In this document: one piece after another, positions 1-10,254 of the stretch
Layout: each line of letters opens with the position of its first letter
Position numbering within the stretch: position 1 is the first letter of the stretch
From: Rheum nobile
Lineage: Eukaryota > Streptophyta > Magnoliopsida > Caryophyllales > Polygonaceae
Direction: 5' to 3'
Assembly (NCBI GenBank): GCA_027886185.1
Contig: WOAB01000127.1
Coordinates: 2,790,001 to 2,854,000, forward strand
Length of the DNA stretch: 64,000 bases
Made by a program: the position numbers and the translations under genes
The notes under the pieces: generated by a model
Seen by the model: only the letters and a program-made list of their open reading frames with translations
Told to the model about the DNA's origin: nothing
Database searches by the model: none

Positions 1-1593
1 CACCTTCTCTTCGACACTTGACTGGCTCTCACTGAGCTCCCTCCGACAAACATCCAAGTCATCTTGGCAGCTCTTCAGCTCCCTAGCGAAGCGGCGCTCA
101 GCGTCCCTAAAACGGCTCTCGGCTCCTTCCACCTTGGTCTTCAAAGACGCCTGGTTGGACTCTGACCTAGCAGCCTTGTCCTCGGCCTTAGCGACCATTT
201 ATTTGACTCCAGAATATGCTCCCAAGAGAAACTGGAAAGTCTGGAAAAAGGCGAGATCGAAGCAATCAGAGACCAACCAGACCGGGTGGAAAGAAAACAT
301 ACAAACTTGAGGTCCGACAAGATGACTTACCTTCCATGCAGAGCACCCCGCTTCGCCAATATAATCCAACGGAGAGACGCTATCAACTTCAGACTTCAGA
401 GTCGGGTCCTGAGCATGAAAGAGATCAGCAATCGATCGACCAACCACGTCGATCTTCTCGACTCCACGAGCAATCGTCGCCTTCTTCTTTGAAGTATACA
501 CCACCCTCACATCGCCAGAAGAAGCACCTGCCTTCCTTTTCGAGCCAACTTTGGCTGGGAGCGATGACTCCGTCGGCGTCGATTTACTCGACGAGGCCCT
601 GGCCGTCGCCAGCCTTTGCTCTATCAGACTTTTCCCAGACACTCCCTTCAAACGGGCACTCGACCGACCAGCCGGAGACGCTGACACAACAGACAAAACA
701 TAAGTCGCAAGTAGACAATTAAAATAAAAATAAAAATACATGAGTCAAACAAAAACTCACACTTGACCCGAGACGACGAAACAATCGACATAACGTCCTG
801 AGTAGTGGGGAAGACCGACAACAGGTTGACGTTTGTGAATTTCCGCTCTGACGCGGGGATGCTAAGAATAATCTTTATCAGACCTTCTGACTGAGCGTCC
901 GTTTCCAACTCTTCAGCCTCAGGGACTACAAAAAAGAAGAGTTAAGCAAAGGGTTAAAACACATAAAAATGGGCAAAGAGAAGTCGAATACGTACTCTCA
1001 ACTCGCCACTCCGACAGCAAAAACGAACAGTCACCCCCCTTCTCCAGAGACGAACGCTCGACGAAGAAGAACTTCGACCCCCATCCACGGTCGTTTACAT
1101 CTAGGTTGAACACCAAGGGCTTTCGACCCGGACGAATACGCAACTGGACACGAGAAGAACTCTTCGAACCCAGAGAGTAGTTGTACCACAGGGCGTCAAA
1201 GTTAAAACCGGCCCCGGACTGAACATTCAACAGATCTAAAACCCTAAGGATTCGCCACGCCTGCGGCATGACCTGACACGGCGCAAGCGCCCGAGTCGCT
1301 AAGAAATCCCTGACAAGAGGGGAGAATGGAAACATATGACCGATCCTAAACGAATAAGCATAGAAACAAACCCATCCCTCGTAGCGAGCGTCAGCTCTCT
1401 CGTCCGGATGCGGCAACCTTGCAATCGTCTCAGGAGGAAAGCCTCCGACTTGGAGAATCTGCTCCAACTCCGCCTCCATCAGAGTCCCCGTCAAAGCGTA
1501 TGCCTCCTTCAAAAGGAAAAGGGGGGGGGGGGGCTCATTCTTGCTTGAGTTCGAGCGAGTAGCAGTCGACTCGGAAGACTCGCTGGAAACCAT
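1..1593 (-). CDS. Antisense ORF of Tat element, Transposase_28-like (putative gypsy-type transposon domain), spliced, partial
   Basis: The first exon (996-1593) starts MVSSESSES and carries the globular domain. Recognisable segments are EGWVCFYAYSFRIGHMFPFS, the PQAWRILRVLDLL helix and NDRGWGSKFFFVE, which fit the plant Transposase_28 family. I predict exon 2 at 761-925 and exon 3 at 331-680, each with GT/AG borders. Phases join cleanly (598, 165 and 350 nt). Exon 3 is basic and Ser-rich. The next exon (1 to about 220) would encode a charged coiled coil beginning MVAKAEDKAARSE. A TAA at 197-199 precedes it in frame, so the reading frame is probably broken by one nonsense change, or the splice site differs from my guess. 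The protein continues off the window. The function of this family is unknown. Confidence 0.65.
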
Positions 1594-1870
1594 TTCCAGA
1601 ACAGAAAGAGCAGGGAATCAAAGAGCAATTTTTTTTGAGAAAACCTAGACAAGCCTACCAGATCAGAGAGCAAGGGAAGAAGATGAAACCAAACCATCAA
1701 AAACTTAATTCGGATTTATGGAGGGAATCGGCAGGTCGCAGAGACGTCCCATCGTGTAGCAGGATTATCGCCACGTATCCCTCGTCTGTCGCGCCCAGAT
1801 CGGAGGGTGGAAATCGTGTGGGATGAAAGTTGTTTGGACTCCATCTCACAGCTGTCATGAAGCCCAAAAC

Positions 1871-1883
1871 AACTTGGGGCTAT
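1871..1883 (+). other. Polypurine tract of the Tat-lineage element
   Basis: AACTTGGGGCTAT lies directly before the LTR start TGTTGGG. It is where plus-strand DNA synthesis would be primed. It fixes the orientation of this LTR as a 3' LTR. Confidence 0.55.
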
Positions 1884-2537
1884 TGTTGGGCCCAACATAC
1901 TCCAAAGGGATCGGAGCAAGCGAATTGGGCCAGGGTCCAGGCGAAGTCGAAGGCCAGAAGAAATTTGAAGGAAGCGACGGACACTCCTCAGACGTGTGGG
2001 ATCCGACCAGTTCCGAAGATTTCATCCAAGACATTAATTGATTGATCAATGGCAACGGCAACGAAATTAAACAAGAAGATTACGATGGCATTCAAGAGCA
2101 AATCCCGAAGATCACGCATGGAATGAATAGGAGATTTTACGAAGACAAGTAACGGACATAAGAGGAAGCTACCATAAATAGATCACGAAGAAGCAATCGA
2201 CAATACACACATCTACACACTGTATTCACTCACTTAGCTTTCAAAAGGCTTACCAGCATATTCGCTCTCGCTCAAGCTCCCTGGGATACTACCCGATCAT
2301 TGCCGGTTGAATCACCGATATTGCTTGTCGAACATGACTCGATCTCTTACTCTTCAAGGATAAGTTGTACTCTGATCTGATTCTCTCATCGATTGATCAA
2401 TAAATCATTTTGCTATTTTGCATCTACTCTTTACTTGGTTGATTGTCTATTTGGTTTGGATCGATTTTATATTATCCGATCGACTCGTTACCCCGTCTAA
2501 GGGGATTTAGGTCGACTGATCTTTTCGCCCCAAAACA
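1884..2537 (+). repeat. 3' LTR of the Tat-lineage element
   Basis: The 654-bp LTR starts TGTTGGGCCC and ends CCCCAAAACA, so it has the usual TG...CA ends. A possible TATA-like element (CATAAATAG) is near 2173. No second copy lies in the window, so the borders rest on the polypurine tract on the left and on the abrupt return of coding sequence on the right. Confidence 0.65.
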
Positions 2538-2543
2538 GTCACT

Positions 2544-3837
2544 GTGAAGGATGAACTCGTTTTTGCTGACTTCTTTTGTGAAGGATGGATCTCGATGTAT
2601 GAGTATCCCTTTAAGATCGGACATCGCATCCTTTTCTCACCTCTAGTCCGCTCGTTCATATCACCCCTGGATGTCAGCGTCACCCAAATTCTTCCTCAAA
2701 CTTGGAGAATCTTTCTCACCCTTGATCGAATCATCCAAACCCACAACATTCCCTTCATGATTCAAGATCTTTTCTACTCCTACTCCTCGGCTTTCTGTGG
2801 CCAAGGAAGAATCACGTGCAATTCTAGGTTGGGGAGACCTTGCCTATTGATCGATACGACCAAGAATGATAGAGGTTGGTCCGGTCGCTTCTTCTTCGTG
2901 AAGAAATCATCTCTGGGGCCGGATTGCGAATTCTTGTGCCATGCTCGGCGTAAAGAGGGTATCTTTTATATCAGTTTTCTTTCACATCTTCATCACGTTT
3001 TAACTCTGTCACACTCATTCTTATTGGCAATGAATCATGAATCTATTAAATCTAGGGAAGAGTGGGACAAGATCACAAAATAGATGCTCGTTTTACTGGT
3101 GTCGGAGAGGATTTTCGTCGAGGTCTCGTTTGTAGAACTCCCCGTTGAAGAATTTGAAAGGACGCCCTCTCTAAAGATGTGTAAGTTCTCGAAATCCTGT
3201 TCTTTTGACGTGTTCACTTTTCATGACGCGCCTAGCTCATGTCGACATGTCTTGTTCTCTTAGGATCCAAGAAGGAAGAAATGACCAAGGATAAAGTATC
3301 ACCTTCTTCGAACGTGTCAGAGCTTCACGGATTGATTGCTTCTACAACGCTTTCCCAAGAACGAGCCCTCCAAATGGCGCAGAGTGTTTGGTCACCCCTG
3401 GTGAAGGAGCACTACGTGGGGGTCAACACAGTGGAGAGGTTTGGAGAGATTATCTCCATGCAATGACATGTAAGACATGTTCGTGTTATATACTTTGTCC
3501 TTGTTCCCGATTGGTTTTGACGGTCTTGATGACAAGGTCTTCAAGCAACGTTGTGTGCTTGAGAACACATCAAGGGGATCTCATTGCAGATGGATGCCAT
3601 GGACAACAAGGATGAAGCTGATCAGAAAACGATGGACGCACTTTCCTCCAATAATATCGAGCTATCTCATAGCGTCAAGGCTCAACAAGGAAAAACATGA
3701 TGCTTAAAGAGGAGTTGTTTCGTCTGAAGGATGAGAAGACGAAAGTGGCGGAGGACTATGACCAGTTTGTGGCCGAACTCGACGAGGCGGAGACTTACTA
3801 TTCCATGCTGCCCGAGTTGAGGTCATGGAGGGTTATG
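2544..3837 (+). pseudogene. Second Transposase_28-like ORF, interrupted
   Basis: The plus-strand frame 2544-3083 shows the same domain as the antisense ORF at 919-1593: EGWISMYEYPFKIGH, then PQTWRIFLTLDRI, then NDRGWSGRFFFVKKSSL. A plausible donor sits near 2958 (GAGG followed by GTATCT), and a second exon runs from about 3056 with a donor near 3180. From 3585 to 3837 another frame gives a charged, Glu/Lys-rich helix as in the C-terminus of this family. The frame is broken near 3698. The 5' end is missing because the Tat LTR ends at 2537, and the 3' end stops where CACTA-like sequence starts at 3838. It is either the antisense ORF of another Tat element on the minus strand or a free-standing family member. 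Confidence 0.6.
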
Positions 3838-4140
3838 CACTAGTACAAAAACAACTTTCCACTATGGATACAATTACCACAATTTCATGTTTTCACATAG
3901 TATTTGTGTTAGCATGGTTAAAATACTACGGTTCTGGTCACAACCGTGGTTTTAAGCATGTAATTACCACGGTTTTCTATCAACCGAGGTAAAAAACAAC
4001 TAAGTTTACCACAGTTCCGTGTTATTTGTGTTAGCATGGTTAAATTACCACGGGTCTGGTTACACCATGGTGTTTATGTGCGTAATTACCACATTTCTCT
4101 TTGAACCGAGGTAAAAGTCTGCTAAAATTACCATGGTTGT
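3838..4140 (+). mobile_element. CACTA-like transposon terminus with subterminal repeats
   Basis: The sequence begins CACTAGTACAAAAACA, a plausible CACTA-superfamily end, exactly where the preceding ORF stops. It is followed by repeated short motifs in both orientations (TTACCACGGT, ACTACGGTT, AACCGAGGTAA), typical of CACTA subterminal regions. A similar motif cluster lies at 45010-45395, but no matching inverted end or 3-bp target duplication could be confirmed there. No CACTA transposase was seen. Confidence 0.5.
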
Positions 4141-4343
4141 CTCTCTCTTTCTTCGCCGTTGTCTGGTCCTTTTTCGATGAATCTATCCACTTCATTTCTT
4201 ACGCCTTCAAAAATCTAAAAAAAATCCTAAATAATCTACTAGGGTCACAAATCATCTTTTTTCAATAATCAAAGAGGAGAGGGAACCAAAATATAAAAAA
4301 AAGAGCGAATTTATTTCACCAAAATATTGAAAAAAATATTGAA

Positions 4344-4576
4344 ATGGCTCAAGTTTAGTTCAGTCCCAAGCTTCGGTGTGCGGCCCCAACGCTGCAGAGG
4401 CGACGTCTAATGCTCAGGGTTCTACCCCCTTCACGACGGCATCCCTTTTACGTTGGTGACTTGGACTTCAACGTGAATGATTCGCAATTGTTCGATCTAT
4501 TTAGCCAGATTGGGTAGGTTCTCTTTGTTAGGGTTTGTAGGAATGAGGATCTTGCTACGTGACCACTATGGCTATG
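4344..4576 (+). pseudogene. Captured poly(A)-binding protein fragment (N-terminus and RRM1), left part
   Basis: An ATG at 4344 opens MAQV followed by a stop, a low-complexity stretch, then FYVGDLDFNVNDSQLFDLFS and VRVCR. This is the start of RRM1 of cytoplasmic poly(A)-binding proteins, with RNP2 (the YVGDL part) visible. The frame has stop codons and an indel before the RNP1 region. The coding segment is cut at 4576 by an LTR retrotransposon and resumes at 10064. It lies inside the CACTA-like sequence, so transposon capture of a host exon is the simplest reading. It cannot make a functional protein. Confidence 0.7.
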
Positions 4577-5960
4577 TGATAACAGGTTTTTGTCGTGTGA
4601 AAAACTGCTATGCAAAATATCCAAATAAACCTTAAACCGTAGTCCTAGGTAAGTAAAGGTCGAATCCACAAGGAGGCGAATTCTATCTAAATATGCAATT
4701 CGTATGTCAATCAAACGTAACCAAAGGGGGATTTTGTTTGTTTAATTAATCTAAGCATGCAAAAGTAAACAAAGTAAAATATGATGAAATCAGTGATGGG
4801 GAAAAGCACTTAGTCAAACAACATTCACTATTCGTATGACAAGTTGATCCTAGATACTCATTCAAAATCTCATACAATGGTAATTCCAATTCCTTTTCAG
4901 ATATAACTAATAGCACAACCAGATACTATTAGCACTAACTAATTAAACAACCCTAAAACTATCAAGATTCAGTTTAACAGCAGCCTTACGGATAGGAATA
5001 TAGTTGGATACAATTCTAGCATAAAATAACCAGCTTTTATCCTAGAATGTAAATCAATTCTCTTCTGCATAAGATTAGCACAACCAGTTACTAATACGAT
5101 GCAGTTGCTACTCTGAAATAGATATGCTCAACCAGTAACAATCTAGATCTAGCAATCAATCAATAACAACAAACCCTAGATGCGTCCAAATAGAGATTAT
5201 CAATATCAATCATAAACAACTTAAGCAAGAGAAAGATAAAAACCATGCAATAGATTAAGAACAAGAATCTCACACTTTAATCCAAACGAAAGCTTCAGCG
5301 TCTAACTAAGCCAGGGAGGCTTAGTTCTTCATAGTAAGAAAAATACGTAGAGAGAAAATTAGGGTTCAAAGAAAAAGATGATAGATTGATAGGCAAACAA
5401 GCCTTTTTTCTACCCTAAAATACTAAAGGGAATAAAATCTAAATTAATCTAAAACGAATTAATAAAATAATAATAAAATAATCCAAATAAAACAAATATG
5501 GAAAACACGTTCGGTGGGCTTCTGACAGCGGCGGCGGTCGCCGTGAAGGGTGCGGCGGTCGCCGTCGCTGTTCTTCGGTTCAGCTCCTGCGACACTTCCG
5601 TAGAAACGCCATAACTTTTGATTCCCAACTCGGATTGCACTCCTATTTTGAGGACTTGCAGTAGACTTCAATATCTAACTCCTCGAATTGGAATCACTCC
5701 ATTTGGAAATCTGAGTAGAGAGAACGAACCAATTGAATTCAGCACATTGTTCTTCTACTCTTCATTGCACTCCCTTGGCGCCTACTACTGGTGGCTTCCT
5801 CCTCAGTGTCTCATATGATCTCCAAAACCGCTCAAACACCTCCAAAAACACCAACTTCGCCCCCAAACACCATATACATGAATGTGTCTAAATCTACCCG
5901 AATGGCACCAATAAATCATCTAATGACTCTTACTTAAGCCCTACAAAGTAGTGCTTATCA
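4577..5960 (-). repeat. 3' LTR (left copy) of the non-autonomous element
   Basis: This 1384-bp LTR differs from the right copy by scattered substitutions only, so the insertion is fairly young. It contains two copies of the near-palindrome CGGCGGTCGCCG near 5528-5568. Confidence 0.85.
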
Positions 5961-5973
5961 AACCACCCCATGC
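5961..5973 (-). other. Polypurine tract of the non-autonomous element
   Basis: On the minus strand GCATGGGGTGGTT directly precedes the 3' LTR start TGATAAGCAC. It supports the minus orientation. Confidence 0.6.
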
Positions 5974-7558
5974 TTAGACCTTTGCTTGTCCTCGAGTAAA
6001 CTAATAAAGAGCCTACTCCTCCAATGTAGCATCCAAGGTCTCAGGAAGCATATCCTCCAATTAAGAGTCACCTAACCCATGCCAAGCTCCTGGCACCAAT
6101 CTCATTTACAACACATCCACAACTCAACAAGCTTAAGAGCAAGCAGAGTACTTCCCCCAAGCTAACCCGGACATCCGAAAGTGTGAGTAACCTCTAATAC
6201 TAGACTCCATCTATTGCTCCTTATGTCTCCCAGAGTGACCTACCCGACAATCCTTCTTTGTCTCCTCTTCTTATGACGCCTCGCCAAGAATAATGAGAAA
6301 TCATAAAATCACTCTTCTTCTTTTTCGCTCATTTTACCAAGGCGCCCTTTCGGGTTTTCACCAAGCCACTCATTTCATTTTCCAATAGATGTGCTCACAT
6401 AAACTCACGTCACTCTTGACCACATATTACCCCAGCCTAATGCTGGTCCAAGCCACCTGCTTATTGCCTAGGCCGCCCTTTCGGGTTTTCGACCTATCCC
6501 AGGATTTCAATGATAGCCTTTTTTCAAAATTTTGGCTCTTTTCTCTTTATATTTTTCTCCTCAGCAGCGTAGCAAGTATAAAATCCCACCCTATGCTTAA
6601 ACATTGCATTGTCCTCAATGTAATGAAAGACAAAAGAATAAAACACATGGAAAAGCAAAAAAATAACTCACAACGTTGCCGAGTTGGCTTGGACACTTCC
6701 TTGTCGCTGGCGGTGTACTCATGAAAGCTCATGTCTTGGATGTCTGGCATCAATGCCATTATCTTCATCTACCATGCAACCATAAGAAACCACTTTAGGG
6801 TGTGGTGGTTATGTAGGAAATCAGGACTGCACGGCCTTCAACTCCATCAACTCCTACCATGCAACCAAAAGGGACCACTCTGGGAAAGTAGTGGTCAATC
6901 AAGGAAACAGGGTTGCATGGCCTTCAAAAATGGGCCCAGATGTCATCGTAGTATAGTGGGAATACTTACCACTATACTACGGCGCCAATTTTTTTTTTTT
7001 TTTTTGACTTTTTCTCCCCGTTTAAGGTCTTTTCGGGGTATCTTATTTTCGTCTTTTGCTCCCCGTTTAAGGTTTTTTCGGGGCCCATTTTTTTCAATTT
7101 TTTTTTTAATTTTTTACCTGAGAAAGTGCGGCGGTCGCCGTGAAGGGTACGGCGGTCGCTGTAATTAAACGGCGGTCGCCGTTTTTAGGTCATAGCCAAC
7201 TTGCTTGGCGGGGCATTTACGGCGGGCGCCGTAAATTTCGCAGCGGGCGCCGTGAACACCATTTTCGTTTTTTGGCGCTTCCTGCAGGTTAGTGCGACAC
7301 AGAAAGGAAAAACAAAAAGAAAAACAACTGAATAAAGACTAAGGGAAAGAAAATAGACTACCTAACATCGGGTTGCCTCCCGAGCAGCGCCTTGGTTAAT
7401 GTCGTGGCTCGACATCCTACTCAATCCTCCTCAACTTGGGTTTGTCCTAGCACTTGAACTCCTGAGATCTATATCAGGGGGATGTCTCTTTGTATACTCC
7501 CTGTAGAGCTTTTCCCCCATGCTTGTGTACTTTATAATGGTTGGACCGCTGTTCATAT
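5974..7558. other. Non-coding interior of the non-autonomous LTR element
   Basis: I see no coding signal. The stretch holds a two-copy imperfect tandem repeat (about 6770-6935, sharing CCATGCAACCA), two stem-loops of form CCCCG...CGGGG (about 7016-7083) and several CGGCG(G/A)(T/G)CGCCG near-palindromes (about 7128-7255). Confidence 0.6.
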
Positions 7559-8547
7559 CTATGAATGCACTTGCATCTTCAGGAACGGTCTACCCAACAT
7601 CTCAAGGGCTGTATGTATGTCCTGCCCCGTATCCAGCATGTAAAAATCTGTCACCTGAATTAAGGTCTCCTTCTTGTGCTTCCCCTTTGGTTTCTTCTTT
7701 ATATTGCCCATCGCCCCTAAAAACTCTGTGTAGCGAGGGATGCAACTTGTCAGTTCGAGCAAGAGAATGGTTGCCTCCCGAGTACTGAAGGTTTCATATA
7801 GCTCTTTGTCGTCCTTCAGCCTTCGAGTATCTTGGAATACCGCATGGAGGGGCGTGACGGGGTGCTGCGAGACAAGTGGAAAGGAGTTGAGATGCACATA
7901 CTTATCATAGGCAGCCTCGAGAGGGTCGGGGGCTGCCGGGGCATTTTCGAGAGGAACGAGCGTCACAGGATAATTTTCGCGATCGTGGCTCTCCTCCTCT
8001 TGATCGTTGAATTCCTCCAGTCCCAAAAAATACTCTTCTTCAGAAAGCACAACGCGGTCCAAAATATCGTCTGGAATACCCATCTCCTCAGTGGGTGAAC
8101 CGAGGTCGAGGTATACCTCCCGCGGTCTTGGGTTCTCTTCTACAGATATCTCGCTGTATTCTGCACCCGTCTCACAAATTTGTTCTTCCCTGTCAGCTAA
8201 GGGGGCGACATGTAACTGCTCAGTACTTTGTAGGGTCAACGAGAAGACATTCTCTTCCTGGTGCACCACTGAGTGAGATAGTGGTTCTGCCGACGTCATG
8301 GACTCCACCCTGCTCAATGCTTGCACCATTTGCTCCGTCTGCCTCTCAATGATCTGGATATTGGACTTTATTTGTTGTTCAAGTTGGATCGTGTTCTGTT
8401 TGAAAGATCGAAACATGTCCTCCAATGACATGGAGGGACTTGGATTGTGCCCATAACTCGAATAGGGTGATCTCTCCACCCTGGAGTGTATGCGTATGAG
8501 TATGTGTCATATTGCGGCTCTTGATGGAATTGGGGAAATCTATCCAT
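7559..8547 (-). pseudogene. Gag-like protein of the non-autonomous LTR element
   Basis: A 306-codon frame (7559-8479) continues upstream in another frame to an ATG at 8547 (MDRFPQFHQEPQ), so one frameshift near 8480 is implied. A good splice acceptor (TTTTGTTACAG) lies just before that ATG, which suggests a spliced leader. The protein has an early heptad-like helix (LEQQIKSNIQIIERQTEQM), an acidic middle and a C-terminal LGRPFLK motif, the usual end of the retropepsin region in Tat/Athila elements. Nothing of reverse transcriptase follows. The function would be particle formation for a non-autonomous element. Assignment rests on position and the LGRPFL motif. Confidence 0.55.
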
Positions 8548-8660
8548 CTCTGTAACAAAATCAAACAGGAAAAACAAAAATCAATAGCACGAGTGTGGAC
8601 CGTAAGATAGGTCCACACAATAGTTGACACACAAATCGCACACAAAATAGATTATTGCCT

Positions 8661-8680
8661 CCCCGGCAACGGCGCAAATT
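8661..8680 (-). other. Primer-binding site of the non-autonomous LTR element
   Basis: On the minus strand AATTTGCGCCGTTGCCGGGG follows the 5' LTR end. The GCGCCGTTGCCGGGG core is the usual tRNA primer-binding site of Tat/Athila elements. Confidence 0.75.
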
Positions 8681-10063
8681 TGATAACAGGTTTTTGTCGT
8701 GTAAAAACTGCTATGCAAAATATCCAAACAAACCTTAAACCGTAGTCCTAGGTAAGTACAGGTCGAATCCACAGGGAGACGAATTCTATCTAAATATGCA
8801 ATTCGTATGTCAATCAAACGTAACCAATGGGGGATTTTGTTTGTTTAATTAATCTAAGCATGCAAAAGTAAACAAAGTAAAATATGATGAAATCAGTGAT
8901 GGGGAAAAGCACTTAGTCAAACAACATCCACTATTCGTATGACAAGTTGATCCTAGATACTCATTCAAAATCTCATACAATGGTAATTCCAATTCCTTTT
9001 CAGATATAACTAATAGCACAACCAGATACTATTAGCACTAACTAATTAAACAACCCTGAAACTATCAAGATTCAGTTTAACAGTAGTCTTACGGATAGGA
9101 ATATAATTGGATACAATTCTAGCATAAAACAACCAGCTTTTATCATAGAATGTAAATCAATTCTCTTCTGCATAAGATTAGCACAACCAGTTACTAATAC
9201 GATGCAGTTGCTACTCTGAAATAGATATGCTCAACCAGTAACAATCTAGATCTAGCAATCAATCAATAACAACAAACCCTAGATGCGTCCAAATAGAGAT
9301 TATCAATATCAATCATAAACAACTTAAGCAAGAGAAAGATAAAAACCATGCAATAGATTAAGAATAAGAATCTCACACTTTAATCCAAACGAAAGCTTCA
9401 GCATCTAACTAAGCCAGGGAGGCTTAGTTCTTCATAGTAAGAAAAATACGTAGAGAGAAAATTAGGGTTCAAAGAAAAAGATGATAGATTGATAGGCAAA
9501 CAAGCCTTTTTTCTACCCTAAAATACTAAAGGGAATAAAATCTAAATTAACCTAAAACGAATTAATAAAATAATAATAAAATAATCCAAATAAAAAAAAT
9601 ATGGAAAACACGTTCGGCGGGCTTCTGACAGCGGCGGCGGTCGCCGTGAAGGGTGCGGCGGTCGCCGTCGCTGTTCTTCGGTTCAGCTCCCGCGACACTT
9701 CCGTAGAAACGCCATAACTTTTGATTCCCAACTCGGATTGCGCTCCTATTTTGAGGACTTGTAGTAGACTTCAAGATCTAACTCATAGAATTGGAATCAC
9801 TCCATTTGGACATCTGAGTAGAGAGAACGAACCAATTGAATTCAGCATATTGTTCTTCTACTCTTCATTGCACTCCCTTGGCGCCTACTACTGGTGGCTT
9901 CCTCTTCAGTGTCTCATATGATCTCCAAAACCGCTCAAACACCTCCAAAAACACCAACTTCGCCCCCAAACACCATATACATGAATGTGTCTAAATCTAC
10001 CCGAATGACACCAATAAATCCTATAATGACTTTTACTTAAGCCCTACAAAGTAGTGCTTATCA
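8681..10063 (-). repeat. 5' LTR (right copy) of the non-autonomous element
   Basis: This 1383-bp copy pairs with 4577-5960. It lies next to the primer-binding site, so it is the 5' LTR on the minus strand. Two CGGCGGTCGCCG near-palindromes lie near 9632-9669. Confidence 0.85.
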
Positions 10064-10101
10064 CTATGTCAACTACAACAATCCCTAGGATGGTGAGTTA
10101 T
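10064..10101 (+). pseudogene. Captured poly(A)-binding protein fragment, right part
   Basis: After the target duplication the frame resumes with YVNYNNP, which continues the RNP1-side strand of RRM1 (HYGYVNYNNP across the junction if the LTR element is removed). A TAG follows. Homology is lost by about 10110. Confidence 0.6.
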
Positions 10102-10254
10102 GCCTGATTGAAGAATGAGGATCTTGCTATGTTTGTTTCATTTGCTTAATTGTGTTTTTCCTTGTTTTTCTTCAAGAAGCGCATGATGCTTATAAGACGA
10201 TTCATTCGAAATTGTGAATTGAAAAGTTGAAGTGATAATTTTGCATATTACTAG

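Larger units (their letters stand above)
1..2537 (+). mobile_element. Tat-lineage Ty3/gypsy retrotransposon, 3' end only
   Basis: Only the 3' part of this element is inside the window. Reading on the plus strand it has an antisense spliced ORF, then a short spacer, a purine-rich tract (AACTTGGGGCTAT, 1871-1883) and a terminal LTR (1884-2537). An antisense ORF between pol and the 3' LTR is a known trait of Tat/Retand-type plant Ty3 elements. The gag and pol genes would lie left of base 1. The 5-bp target duplication cannot be checked because the 5' end is missing; the downstream flank begins GTCAC. The element appears to have landed inside a second ORF of the same domain family (2544 onward). 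Lineage assignment is inference from gene order and the antisense domain. Confidence 0.7.
4577..10063 (-). mobile_element. Non-autonomous Tat/Athila-like LTR retrotransposon
   Basis: Two nearly identical LTRs (4577-5960 and 8681-10063) with TGATAA...TTATCA ends flank a 2.7-kb interior. A perfect 5-bp target duplication, CTATG, occurs at 4572-4576 and 10064-10068. The minus orientation follows from a primer-binding site beside the right LTR (GCGCCGTTGCCGGGG type) and a purine tract beside the left LTR (GCATGGGGTGGTT). The interior encodes only a gag-like protein with a protease-like tail. No reverse transcriptase, RNase H or integrase was found, so mobility would need enzymes in trans. Confidence 0.85.
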
